From contig JBFLGC010000063.1 in the NCBI GenBank assembly GCA_041859945.1, positions 1 through 13,664 of the forward strand: 13,664 nt of DNA, written 5' to 3'. The translations under genes were made by a program, and so were the position numbers. A model generated the notes under the pieces. The model searched no databases, had not been told where the DNA came from, and saw only the letters and a list, made by a program, of their open reading frames with translations. Below, piece by piece: positions 7,896 through 13,664 of the stretch. Positions within the stretch are counted from its first letter, which is position 1; each line of letters begins with the position of its first letter. The stretch is from Tetragenococcus sp041859945 (GTDB lineage Bacteria; Bacillota; Bacilli; Lactobacillales; Enterococcaceae).

Positions 7896-7924
7896 ATTTT
7901 GCTTGATAATTGCTTAGTTATCAA
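7896..7924 (-). promoter_or_regulatory. Candidate GH32 promoter with an overlapping operator-like dyad
   Basis: On the minus strand, TTGATA (7919-7924) and CAAAAT (7896-7901) are spaced by 17 nt and lie about 33 nt upstream of the proposed GTG start. A perfect 7-bp inverted repeat, TTGATAA-8-TTATCAA (7903-7924), covers the -35 box and most of the spacer. This is where a repressor of the LacI or GntR kind would block RNA polymerase. No regulator gene for it is in the window. The assignment is inference. Confidence 0.45.
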
Positions 7925-7948
7925 TAGAAAAAATTTTTTAAAGAAAAA

Positions 7949-7975
7949 GTCTGTCAAGAAATTTTCCTGACAGAC
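7949..7975 (-). terminator. Rho-independent terminator of metQ
   Basis: An 8-bp perfect stem, GTCTGTCA (7949-7956) with TGACAGAC (7968-7975), and an 11-nt loop, followed on the minus strand by TTTTTCTTT. It starts 8 nt after the metQ stop and separates metQ from the GH32 gene. Confidence 0.88.
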
Positions 7976-7982
7976 CTTATTT

Positions 7983-8864
7983 TTAAAACATTGGGATAAC
8001 AGCACCTTGATAGTTTTCTTCCATGAACTCCTTGACTTTATCTGTTTGTAGAGCTTTCACCAAGGCTTTCACGCTAGGATCATCTTCGTTACCTGCTTTG
8101 ACCGCTACGACATTGACATAACTTTTAGCAGCAGCAGAGTCATTATCCTCAATGACTAATGCATCTTTTTCGACATTGAAGCCTGCTTCTACCGCATAAT
8201 TCCCGTTGATCACGGCAATATCGACATCATCGATCGAACGTGGGATCTGAGAAGCTTCTAATTCCACAAATTCCAAGTTCTTAGGATTGGCTGTGACATC
8301 TTTTGGTGTCGTCGCAATATCCGTATTGTCTTTCAACTCGATCAACCCTGCTGCTTCTAACAATAAAAGTGCCCGCGCTTCATTAGTGGCGTCATTAGGA
8401 ATCGCTACTTGGGCGCCATCGGCTAGATCGTCTAGAGAGCTGACTTTCCCAGGATAGATCCCCAAAGCTTCAAAATGGATATCACCGACTGCCACCAAAT
8501 CTGTCTTGCGTTCGTCATTGAAATTATTTAAATAGGTAATATGTTGGAAATAATTAGCATCTAAACTCCCATCTTCGACTGCTTCATTTGGCAAGATATA
8601 ATCATCAAACACAGTTACTTCTAAATCATAGCCTGCTTCTGCCAAATCATCTTTGACCGATTCTAAAATTTCTGCATGTGGGGTAGAACTAGCACCTACT
8701 TTTAAAGGTGTTAAATCGTCGCTTGTCGTTTCCGAACTTTCTGCCGCTTGTCCAGCTGAACTAGCCGTGGTCGTATCATTTCCTCCATTTCCACAAGCAA
8801 CCAAAGCTAATAAGGCAACCGTCAAACCACTGAATTGTAGTGCTTTTTTGAACGTATTCTTCAT
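7983..8864 (-). CDS. metQ: Methionine-binding lipoprotein MetQ (NlpA family)
   Basis: A 293-residue lipoprotein that binds methionine for the MetNI ABC importer on the outer face of the membrane. The ATG at 8864 is chosen because AAAGGAG lies 8 nt upstream and the signal peptide begins there: MKNTFKKALQ, a hydrophobic core, then lipobox LVAC with Cys24. A Ser/Thr-rich linker follows. NlpA-family hallmarks are VGASSTPHAEIL (57-68), NYFQHITYLNNF (104-115), AIPNDATNEARALLLLEAAG (154-173) and INGNYAVEAG (219-228). Length is normal. The gene stands alone: no metN or metI is next to it, with a terminator just behind and GH32 beyond. It is controlled by the T-box leader upstream, whose likely ATG specifier supports methionine as the ligand. 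Confidence 0.93.
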   Translation of the reverse strand: MKNTFKKALQFSGLTVALLALVACGNGGNDTTTASSAGQAAESSETTSDDLTPLKVGASSTPHAEILESVKDDLAEAGYDLEVTVFDDYILPNEAVEDGSLDANYFQHITYLNNFNDERKTDLVAVGDIHFEALGIYPGKVSSLDDLADGAQVAIPNDATNEARALLLLEAAGLIELKDNTDIATTPKDVTANPKNLEFVELEASQIPRSIDDVDIAVINGNYAVEAGFNVEKDALVIEDNDSAAAKSYVNVVAVKAGNEDDPSVKALVKALQTDKVKEFMEENYQGAVIPMF

Positions 8865-8895
8865 TGTCCATACTCCTTTTCTTTTTTTGTTTAAT

Positions 8896-8934
8896 AAAAA
8901 AGTCCTTCTACTAGACAAATACTAGTAGAAGGAC
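8896..8934 (-). terminator. Attenuator terminator of the metQ T-box leader
   Basis: A perfect 13-bp stem (8902-8914 with 8922-8934; CTAGTAGAAGGAC and complement) with a 7-nt loop is followed on the minus strand by six T. Its 5' arm contains CCTTC, which can instead pair with GAAGG of the T-box sequence to form the antiterminator. It ends about 30 nt before the metQ start. Confidence 0.93.
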
Positions 8935-9173
8935 GATATAAACTCGTGGTACCACCTTCGTTTGAAAGTTCAAAAACTTTCCTTAAGCCATCTCAAAAGT
9001 TGAAATGGTGCTCGAGATAACGATCGAGCCAGACGCTTCCACCAACAATTGATGAAAATTCCTCCGAGACCATTTTCCTTAGTTCGTTTTTCGTCCTTTT
9101 CACCAAACAGAACGTCTCTGGAAAAAACAAAAAAAGTACTCTTCTCTTCATTGGATATCTAAACTATTTTGTT
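8896..9173 (-). ncRNA. T-box riboswitch leader, probable methionine specifier, controlling metQ
   Basis: The hallmark T-box sequence GAAGGTGGTACCACG is on the minus strand around 8942-8957, directly upstream of the terminator/antiterminator pair. Farther upstream is a Stem I: AAGAGTAC carries the AGTA loop motif, GTTTTTT pairs with GAAAAAC across the distal arm, CAGAGA matches the AG bulge, and TGGTG matches the terminal-loop motif. The specifier-loop position carries ATG (9071-9073), next to GTCTC that closes the stem with GAGA. Uncharged tRNA-Met would pair with this codon and, through its CCA end, with the T-box, allowing read-through into metQ. The T-box identity is near certain; the specifier is a hand-folded inference. 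The transcript should begin near 9173. Confidence 0.9.
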
Positions 9174-9179
9174 GAAAAT

Positions 9180-9208
9180 AATTTACCTTAATTCAAACAA
9201 TTTGTCAA
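9180..9208 (-). promoter_or_regulatory. Promoter of the metQ T-box transcript
   Basis: On the minus strand, a perfect -35 box TTGACA (9203-9208), a 17-nt spacer and a -10 TAAATT (9180-9185) lie just after the stop of the flavoprotein gene. Initiation would be near 9173, giving a leader of about 300 nt. A 9-bp inverted repeat (9212-9220 with 9150-9158) brackets this promoter. Confidence 0.75.
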
Positions 9209-9219
9209 GAAATATCCAA

Positions 9220-11187
9220 TTATTTCTTTATGCTAGACGCTGCATTTAATCCAGCGATGCGTCCTGAAGTATAAGCGAATCCTAACGTGCCTCCTTCAAA
9301 ATCAACATAAGAGCCGCCATACATCCCACCAGCATCAGCACCGGCAACATACAAGTTAGGGATCATATTCCCATCGGCATCGCATGCTTCGATCTTATCG
9401 TTGATCCGTACACCGCCTAAAGTACCTAAGTTACGTGCTACAAATTTCACTGCATAGAAAGGTCCTTGGCTGACTTTGATCAAACGGTCGGTATCAGAGA
9501 AATACAGATCGTCTTGACCACTTTCTATAGCACCATTGTATTGGTCAACTGAAGCCTTGAAATTAGTTGCATCTACTCCCAGTGCCTTACCCAATTCCTC
9601 AATAGAATCACCTTTAAAGACAACCCCTGTATCGGTCAATTGATCCAATAATGGCGCGTAATCCATCGGGGTGTTTTCTCGTTTGATGATATCTTCAGTC
9701 GCGTTTGGTTCATTGAATTCCATGTAGAATTGAGGATCATCTTTGAACTGACCATATTGATCTTCAATTGCTACGGTCCCTTTTTCTTTGATCGTATCAA
9801 GCATAGCTGAGTCGATGATCACATACTCTTCTTGTTTGGGTTGAGAAGCGATTTCGGCACCGTGGATAGCATATAAGGTCGCATCTGTTTCATCGCTGAA
9901 ACGTTGTCCATAAGTGTTGACCCGTAAATTGGGAAAACTAGTGAAACCATTTAAAGCAAACCAATCGCCACCAACGATATCTGCCATACTCTTGATTTCA
10001 TCTGGTTTAAATGTTTGCCAGAAATAGTGGGTCGTGTTGACACCCATTTCACCGGCTCCAACATTCCAAGCCATGTTGATCCCATCGCCTGTGTTTTGAG
10101 CCACTTCACCGGGTGTATTTGGCGTCCCTAAATACTCAGCTAGCATCTCTGAATTACCACCAAATCCTCCTGTTGCCAAGATCACTTTTTGGGCCGTGAT
10201 CTCTAAAACTGTACCATCTTCTTCCTCAGCTTTAACGCCAGAAATTTCGTTGGTTTTTTCATCGGTGATAAGCTCTGTCGCCGGGGTACTAAAGTAAGCT
10301 TTCCCGCCGGCTTTTTCAAAGCTTTCAACTAAGTTAGTGATCGCCTTGGTCCCACCTTCTTGATAGCCATGCAAAGTCGCTGGATCACCCGAATGGGCAA
10401 AAGAGCCACCTGTTCCCGCATCGACTAAAGTCATCGTTGCCCCATTTTCATTTAACCAATCCACAGTTGGACCGGCTTCATCAATGATTTCTCTGACCAA
10501 AACTGAATTCATATGTCCTTGAGAAGCATCCATGTATTGATCATACAACCATTTTTTAGAAACCTCTTTCTTCTCTGCTTTTTGTTGTTTGCTATCAGCC
10601 GCAAACATACCACCTGCCAAGGTCCCGGCTCCCATCGGTGTTGCTGTTTTTTCCAATAAAACGACATTGGCGCCATTTTGTTGCGCTGCTAAAGCTGCTG
10701 CCGTTCCAGCGGCACCGGCACCAACGACAACGATATCCGCTTCAACTTGTTCGACCTCTGCTTCTTTTTTCGTTTCTTGCTTTGTTAATTTTGTCACATC
10801 AACCCCAGCTTTAGTCAAAGCATCCTTCGTCCCTTCGATGATCGCATCTGAAACCATCGTGGCACCAGAAACTGTTTCGACATTCGGTGATTGAGCGTCC
10901 ACGATTTCTTGCGGGATCTTTTCGATTGCTGGTTTCGCAATATCGGCAGATTCATTTTGATCGGTCACTTTGACTGATTCGATCGCTTTATCACTTAAAG
11001 TGACTTCAACAGTAACATTGCCATTTTTCCCTTGGCCAACCCCTTCATAGGTACCCGCTTTAAAGGTACTGCTTACTGCTGAGGCGGCCGTTTGGTCTGT
11101 ATTTTTGTTGTCATCTGCCTTACAAGCTACAAGAGAAAACATGAGCATAGATAGGCATAAACCCTTAAAAATTTGTTTCTTTTTCAC
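9220..11187 (-). CDS. Surface flavoprotein reductase lipoprotein (FMN-binding domain plus FAD-binding fumarate reductase-like domain)
   Basis: A 655-residue extracytoplasmic lipoprotein. GTG at 11187 is chosen because GGAGGAAG lies just upstream and the signal peptide starts there (MKKKQIFKGL, lipobox LVAC, Cys22). Residues about 45-125 form an FMN-binding domain with VSGAT (Thr110), the site where FmnB/ApbE attaches FMN covalently. Residues 150-650 are a FAD-binding_2 domain with GAGAAG (156-161), Glu179, ATGGFGG (338-344) and a C-terminal FAD motif near 615-646. Relatives reduce fumarate, urocanate or similar unsaturated acids outside the cell, taking electrons from the flavin-based extracellular electron transfer chain. 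No heme motif is present. The fumarate-binding His and Arg of Shewanella Fcc3 (HHTMGG, NRLGGN) appear as NLGTLGG and VDFEGGT here, so another substrate is likely. It lies 91 nt behind the AraC regulator. Confidence 0.88.
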   Translation of the reverse strand: MKKKQIFKGLCLSMLMFSLVACKADDNKNTDQTAASAVSSTFKAGTYEGVGQGKNGNVTVEVTLSDKAIESVKVTDQNESADIAKPAIEKIPQEIVDAQSPNVETVSGATMVSDAIIEGTKDALTKAGVDVTKLTKQETKKEAEVEQVEADIVVVGAGAAGTAAALAAQQNGANVVLLEKTATPMGAGTLAGGMFAADSKQQKAEKKEVSKKWLYDQYMDASQGHMNSVLVREIIDEAGPTVDWLNENGATMTLVDAGTGGSFAHSGDPATLHGYQEGGTKAITNLVESFEKAGGKAYFSTPATELITDEKTNEISGVKAEEEDGTVLEITAQKVILATGGFGGNSEMLAEYLGTPNTPGEVAQNTGDGINMAWNVGAGEMGVNTTHYFWQTFKPDEIKSMADIVGGDWFALNGFTSFPNLRVNTYGQRFSDETDATLYAIHGAEIASQPKQEEYVIIDSAMLDTIKEKGTVAIEDQYGQFKDDPQFYMEFNEPNATEDIIKRENTPMDYAPLLDQLTDTGVVFKGDSIEELGKALGVDATNFKASVDQYNGAIESGQDDLYFSDTDRLIKVSQGPFYAVKFVARNLGTLGGVRINDKIEACDADGNMIPNLYVAGADAGGMYGGSYVDFEGGTLGFAYTSGRIAGLNAASSIKK

Positions 11188-11278
11188 TTTTTCTTCCTCC
11201 ATATCCTTATATTGTGTAAATAATAACAAATAAAGAGAAAGAAAATAAGTGTAAAAGCACAGAAAATTTTTCCTTTAT

Positions 11279-12181
11279 TTACAGAAACTGGCGCATTTTA
11301 GCTGGTGAAATACCAAAGTAGCTTTTAAATTTTTTGTAAAAAAAAGACGTAGAAGAATACCCGATATAATCCACGATTTCTTCGATCGTTATTTGTGGGT
11401 TACCTAACAATTCGAGAGCAACAGTCATTTTTTTGATTTGGAGGAGCTCCATAAAACTTTTACCAGTTTCTTTTTTTAAAAAATTCGACAAGTAATTGGA
11501 GTTATAATTGAAAAAAGCCGCCATCTTTTCAAGCGTCGTCGTTTGATAGTGGATCTCGATGTATTCCATCAAATCATCAAGGGTGTAATGATTTTTAAAA
11601 AAATGTTCCTCAGAAAGAATGGCGAAGCGTCCCCGCAATAACTCAATGACCAATAGATCATATTTGGCCAAGATCGTTTTTCCCGCAAATTCAACGGAAT
11701 CAAAATAATCACATAAGATACGCTCCATGATATAAGCAGGATCGTCAGTTTTTTTGCTATCAAAAAATAAATAGCCTTGTTGATCGAGTTGCTCAATCAT
11801 TTGACTCATGAAAGTTTGGGTCGACAAAAGAGTTGGCTGTAATTTTTTTAAAAGTTGTGGTAATGATTCGGTGGTCTCTAAAACCATCTGTACAATGATG
11901 GATCCTTTTTTGAGTGGAAAAAAAGTGATCGAACTATTTTCTGCCACATAAAGTAAGTTTCCACCACTTAAAAAACAATCATTTTGGCCGATTTTTATCT
12001 TCTCATGACCAGTATACTGATAGATGATCGAGGGTTTACTATTTTCACGGATCAACGGGTGCTTTAATTCTGCCAGCTGAAAGACTTGGATCAAATCTGT
12101 TTGAGCAAGACAATTTTCCTCTTTCATGACTCCTTTTTGTTGTTGATGGATCAAAAAGTCGCTTAATTGTAATAAATTCAT
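11279..12181 (-). CDS. AraC-family transcriptional regulator
   Basis: A 300-residue DNA-binding regulator. The C-terminal 100 residues hold the two helix-turn-helix units of the AraC/XylS family: about 216-237 (LEKMAAFFNYNSNYLSNFLKK) and 265-287 (IEEIVDYIGYSSTSFFYKKF), ending in the typical FGISPAKMRQFL. The N-terminal half (about 30-110: PSIIYQYTGHEKIKIG ... GGNLLYVAENSSI) resembles the cupin-like ligand-sensing domain AraC_N. The ATG has AGAGGAG 7 nt upstream. It is on the same strand as, and directly ahead of, the reductase lipoprotein gene, with no clear terminator between, so that gene is its most likely target. The divergent O-methyltransferase is a less likely one. The effector is unknown. 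Confidence 0.88.
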   Translation of the reverse strand: MNLLQLSDFLIHQQQKGVMKEENCLAQTDLIQVFQLAELKHPLIRENSKPSIIYQYTGHEKIKIGQNDCFLSGGNLLYVAENSSITFFPLKKGSIIVQMVLETTESLPQLLKKLQPTLLSTQTFMSQMIEQLDQQGYLFFDSKKTDDPAYIMERILCDYFDSVEFAGKTILAKYDLLVIELLRGRFAILSEEHFFKNHYTLDDLMEYIEIHYQTTTLEKMAAFFNYNSNYLSNFLKKETGKSFMELLQIKKMTVALELLGNPQITIEEIVDYIGYSSTSFFYKKFKSYFGISPAKMRQFL

Positions 12182-12210
12182 ACTAATCTCCTCTATTTGT
12201 TCCTTCTTTT

Positions 12211-12238
12211 ATTTTATAGCAGCTATTTTTTTAGTCAA
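12211..12238 (-). promoter_or_regulatory. Promoter of the AraC-family regulator gene
   Basis: On the minus strand, TTGACT (12233-12238) and TAAAAT (12211-12216) are separated by 16 nt, about 30 nt upstream of the regulator's start codon. Each box has one mismatch to consensus. Confidence 0.65.
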
Positions 12239-12265
12239 TGATTAGTATGAAGCGCTAGCTAAATA

Positions 12266-12293
12266 TTGCCCTTTTACAAAAAGAACGTATAAT
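12266..12293 (+). promoter_or_regulatory. Promoter of the O-methyltransferase gene
   Basis: A perfect -10 TATAAT (12288-12293) is preceded by a weak -35 TTGCCC (12266-12271) at 16 nt. It lies 31 nt before the start codon. It runs back to back with the regulator promoter, the two -35 boxes being about 28 nt apart. Confidence 0.65.
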
Positions 12294-12324
12294 AAAGAAG
12301 ATGTATTCTTGAAGGAGGAAAAAC

Positions 12325-13011
12325 ATGCAAAACGAAATGATGCATCGCCCAGTCGTCAAAAAAGAGTTGGTCGACTTTCTAAGAACAGATCAAAAACCAT
12401 TACCTGGTCTACTTGGCGATCTTGAACATCAAGCCAATATAGAGGGTATCCCTGTCATTCCACATGAAACAGTGGTTTTTTTACAATTTATTTTAAAACA
12501 GATCAAACCCAAACAAATTTTAGAAATCGGTACCGCGATCGGTTTTTCTTCTAGTTTAATGGCGCAATTTGTTCCCGAAAACGGTCACGTGACGACAATT
12601 GATCGTTTCGATCAAATGATCCAAGCGGCGAAAAAGAACTATCAAAAGTTCGCTTTAGAAGATAAAATAACCCTGTTAGAAGGACAAGCAGCTGACATCC
12701 TACCTGCCTTATCTGGTCCCTACGATTTTATTTTTATGGACAGTGCGAAATCAAAATACCTCGAATTTTTACCAGAATGTTTGCGACTTTTGAAAAGAGA
12801 GGGTATTCTGATGGTTGATGATGTCTTCCAAGGCGGAACGATTCTAGATCCTATTGAAACTATCCCTCGCAAAAATCGCGGTATTCACCGCAAACTGAAG
12901 CAATTTTTAGAAGTCATCAATCACCATCCCGATCTTACCACCACACTAATTCCTTTAGGTGATGGTATCGCACTGATTTCAAAGGATAAAGATCATGTTG
13001 TGATCGATTAA
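12325..13011 (+). CDS. trmR: SAM-dependent O-methyltransferase, TrmR/YrrM-like (family 3)
   Basis: A 228-residue cytoplasmic methyltransferase with a near-ideal ribosome site (GAAGGAGG, 6 nt spacing). The SAM-binding motif I is LEIGTAIGFSS (66-76) and the acidic residue after strand 2 is Asp93. The metal-binding positions of cation-dependent class I O-methyltransferases are seen as MDSAKSKY (Asp139) and VDDVFQGG (Asp165, Asp166). Length fits the YrrM family. B. subtilis TrmR (YrrM) methylates 5-hydroxyuridine at tRNA wobble position 34; other family members methylate small catechols. The usual neighbours of yrrM (U32 peptidase-family tRNA hydroxylation genes) are absent here, so the tRNA role is inferred from family only. 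It stands alone between the divergent AraC gene and a tRNA gene. Symbol is tentative. Confidence 0.85.
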   Translation: MQNEMMHRPVVKKELVDFLRTDQKPLPGLLGDLEHQANIEGIPVIPHETVVFLQFILKQIKPKQILEIGTAIGFSSSLMAQFVPENGHVTTIDRFDQMIQAAKKNYQKFALEDKITLLEGQAADILPALSGPYDFIFMDSAKSKYLEFLPECLRLLKREGILMVDDVFQGGTILDPIETIPRKNRGIHRKLKQFLEVINHHPDLTTTLIPLGDGIALISKDKDHVVID

Positions 13012-13024
13012 AAAATGATTAAGC

Positions 13025-13071
13025 AACCCTTTTCCTGGTCGTCCATTTATTAGCGACATCAGAAAAAGGTT
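13025..13071 (+). other. Imperfect stem-loop after the O-methyltransferase gene
   Basis: CCTTTT-C-CTGGTCG (13028-13041) can pair with CGAC-AT-CAG-A-AAAAGG (13054-13069) with one mismatch and a 2-nt bulge around a 12-nt loop. It begins 14 nt after the stop codon. It lacks a proper T tract (TTTGCAAAAATCTTT follows), so it may be a weak terminator or an mRNA 3' end-protecting hairpin. Confidence 0.4.
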
Positions 13072-13092
13072 TGCAAAAATCTTTAAAAAAGT

Positions 13093-13121
13093 TTGACTTT
13101 CTTCTTGTACTTTCCTATAAT
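13093..13121 (+). promoter_or_regulatory. Promoter of the tRNA-Arg gene
   Basis: TTGACT (13093-13098) and a perfect TATAAT (13116-13121) are separated by 17 nt and end 22 nt before the mature tRNA. This is a strong stable-RNA type promoter. Confidence 0.85.
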
Positions 13122-13143
13122 TATCTTTGTTGTCAATTGAACT

Positions 13144-13217
13144 GTCACAGTAGCTCAGCTGGATAGAGCATTCGCCTTCTAAGCGAACGGTCATGGGTTC
13201 GAATCCCTTCTGTGACG
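13144..13217 (+). tRNA. tRNA-Arg, anticodon TCT
   Basis: A complete 74-nt cloverleaf. Acceptor GTCACAG (13144-13150) pairs with CTGTGAC (13210-13216), with discriminator G. The D arm is GCTCAGCTGGATAGAGC, the anticodon stem TTCGC/GCGAA encloses loop CTTCTAA with TCT at 13178-13180, and the T loop is GGTTCGAATCC-like. It decodes AGA (and AGG by wobble). CCA is not encoded; GTAA follows the acceptor arm. It is a single-gene transcript with its own promoter and terminator. Confidence 0.95.
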
Positions 13218-13242
13218 TAAAATTTAGTTGGTTTCACTATTA

Positions 13243-13282
13243 AAAAGGCGGTAGATCAGGAGTTTCCTGACTGCCGCCTTTT
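13243..13282 (+). terminator. Bidirectional Rho-independent terminator between tRNA-Arg and the convergent membrane protein gene
   Basis: AAAAGGCGG (13243-13251) pairs with CCGCCTTTT (13274-13282), and TCAGG (13256-13260) with CCTGA (13266-13270), around a 5-nt loop. A T tract follows on the plus strand (TTTTATTT) and, because of the five A before the stem, on the minus strand as well. It thus serves the tRNA gene and the gene arriving from the right. Confidence 0.9.
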
Positions 13283-13324
13283 ATTTGGAATTAGTTGCCA
13301 AATATTTTTGTGTGTCTTTGATCG

Positions 13325-13662
13325 CTACTTGATCACTGGTAATTCTCTTTTTCGATTCAATAAGTAGCTGATCAATACATTGACAACCACCACTCCAACT
13401 AGTGTAATAACAAAAGGTAGCAATTTTAAACCAACTGACGTTTTGCCGAGCATCGTAAAAAGTGCGTGAACGTTTTTCCTTTGTGTTGCGACTTGCGTCA
13501 GGTGAAAGAAACAAAGCAAACCAGCCAGAATCAAAGAAAACACATTTGTTGTCTATCAAGAAAATAGCGAAAACCTGTTTGATTTGTCTTTTCTTCTAAC
13601 GAGTGAAATTCGCCCCGTTGACAGAATCGTACTTTTTTCGCTTGACCATACATCACTTTTTC
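13325..13662 (-). pseudogene. Unrecognised membrane protein, 3' part only, reading frame broken once
   Basis: From the right edge one minus-strand frame is open for 43 codons (... VRFCQRGEFHSLEEKTNQTG ... LDRQQMCFL) and stops with TGA at 13531-13533. A second frame overlaps it from 13543 and continues to TAG at 13325-13327, with two hydrophobic segments (FSLILAGLLCFFHL and LLPFVITLVGVVVVNVLISY) and a basic tail, NRKRELPVIK. The second frame has no ribosome site at its only nearby start (GTG 13543). Adding a single T to the T4 run just before the TGA would join the frames into one protein reading MCFSLILAGLLCFF. I therefore read this as one gene with a frameshift, real or from sequencing, rather than two overlapping genes. 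The family is not recognised. The shared terminator at 13243-13282 lies just downstream. Confidence 0.5.
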
Positions 13663-13664
13663 AA

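Noticed and set aside
10589..10894. Plus-strand Ala/Pro/Ser-rich 101-codon frame
   Set aside because: It is antisense to the FAD-binding Ala/Gly-rich segment of the reductase; the composition is explained by that.
12249..12263. Possible catabolite-response (CcpA) site in the divergent AraC/methyltransferase region (TGAAGCGCTAGCTA)
   Set aside because: The core and spacing do not fit the cre consensus; it only shares the GCGCT palindrome.
12979..13194. Minus-strand 71-codon frame across the tRNA gene
   Set aside because: It runs antisense through the tRNA-Arg gene, its promoter and the end of the methyltransferase gene; no ribosome site or recognisable protein.
13281..13559. Minus-strand 92-codon frame at the right edge
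   Set aside because: It overlaps the membrane-protein frame, shows no membrane segment, family motif or ribosome site, and its Cys/Trp-rich composition looks like an out-of-frame translation.
1..13664. CRISPR arrays, insertion sequences, prophage or attachment sites
   Set aside because: No regularly spaced repeats, transposase motifs, integrase or terminal inverted repeats were found on reading both strands.

Overview
The window looks like a chromosomal stretch from a low-GC Gram-positive bacterium of the Lactobacillales, most likely Enterococcus or a close relative. This rests on strong AGGAGG-type ribosome sites, A/T-rich intergenic DNA, LxxC lipoproteins, a T-box methionine leader and the mix of gene families. 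The genus is an inference. Almost everything lies on the minus strand; only an O-methyltransferase gene and a tRNA-Arg gene are on the plus strand.

Layout, in the direction of minus-strand transcription (right to left). At the right edge (13325-13662) is the 3' part of an unrecognised membrane protein gene whose reading frame is broken once. It converges on tRNA-Arg(TCT) (13144-13217) through a shared bidirectional terminator. A TrmR/YrrM-type O-methyltransferase (12325-13011, plus) is divergent from an AraC-family regulator (11279-12181, minus). Downstream of the regulator on the same strand is a surface lipoprotein with an FMN-binding domain and a FAD-dependent reductase domain (9220-11187). 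It resembles extracellular fumarate/urocanate-type reductases but seems to lack the fumarate-binding residues. Next is a complete T-box leader with its own promoter and terminator, controlling an orphan metQ (7983-8864); the leader's likely specifier codon is ATG. Then comes a GH32 sucrose-6-phosphate hydrolase gene (6376-7863), interrupted by an in-frame stop that two compensating homopolymer changes would remove. An operator-like dyad sits inside its candidate promoter.

The left half (1-6158) is one tightly packed minus-strand cluster: a MalK/UgpC-type ATPase, two MalF/MalG-type permeases, a compact RNase J-like (beta-CASP) metallo-beta-lactamase-fold hydrolase, and a UgpB-like solute-binding lipoprotein. 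After a strong terminator comes a cytoplasmic 2',3'-cyclic-nucleotide phosphodiesterase/5'-nucleotidase-type metallophosphoesterase that runs off the left edge. The four upstream genes overlap or nearly overlap, and the binding-protein gene is last rather than first. A CUT1/Ugp-type importer combined with two metal-dependent phosphoester or phosphodiester hydrolase families suggests a system that imports and breaks down a phosphorylated compound. This is the best candidate here for an undescribed system, but the substrate cannot be read from the sequence.

No insertion sequence, CRISPR array, prophage gene or rRNA was seen.
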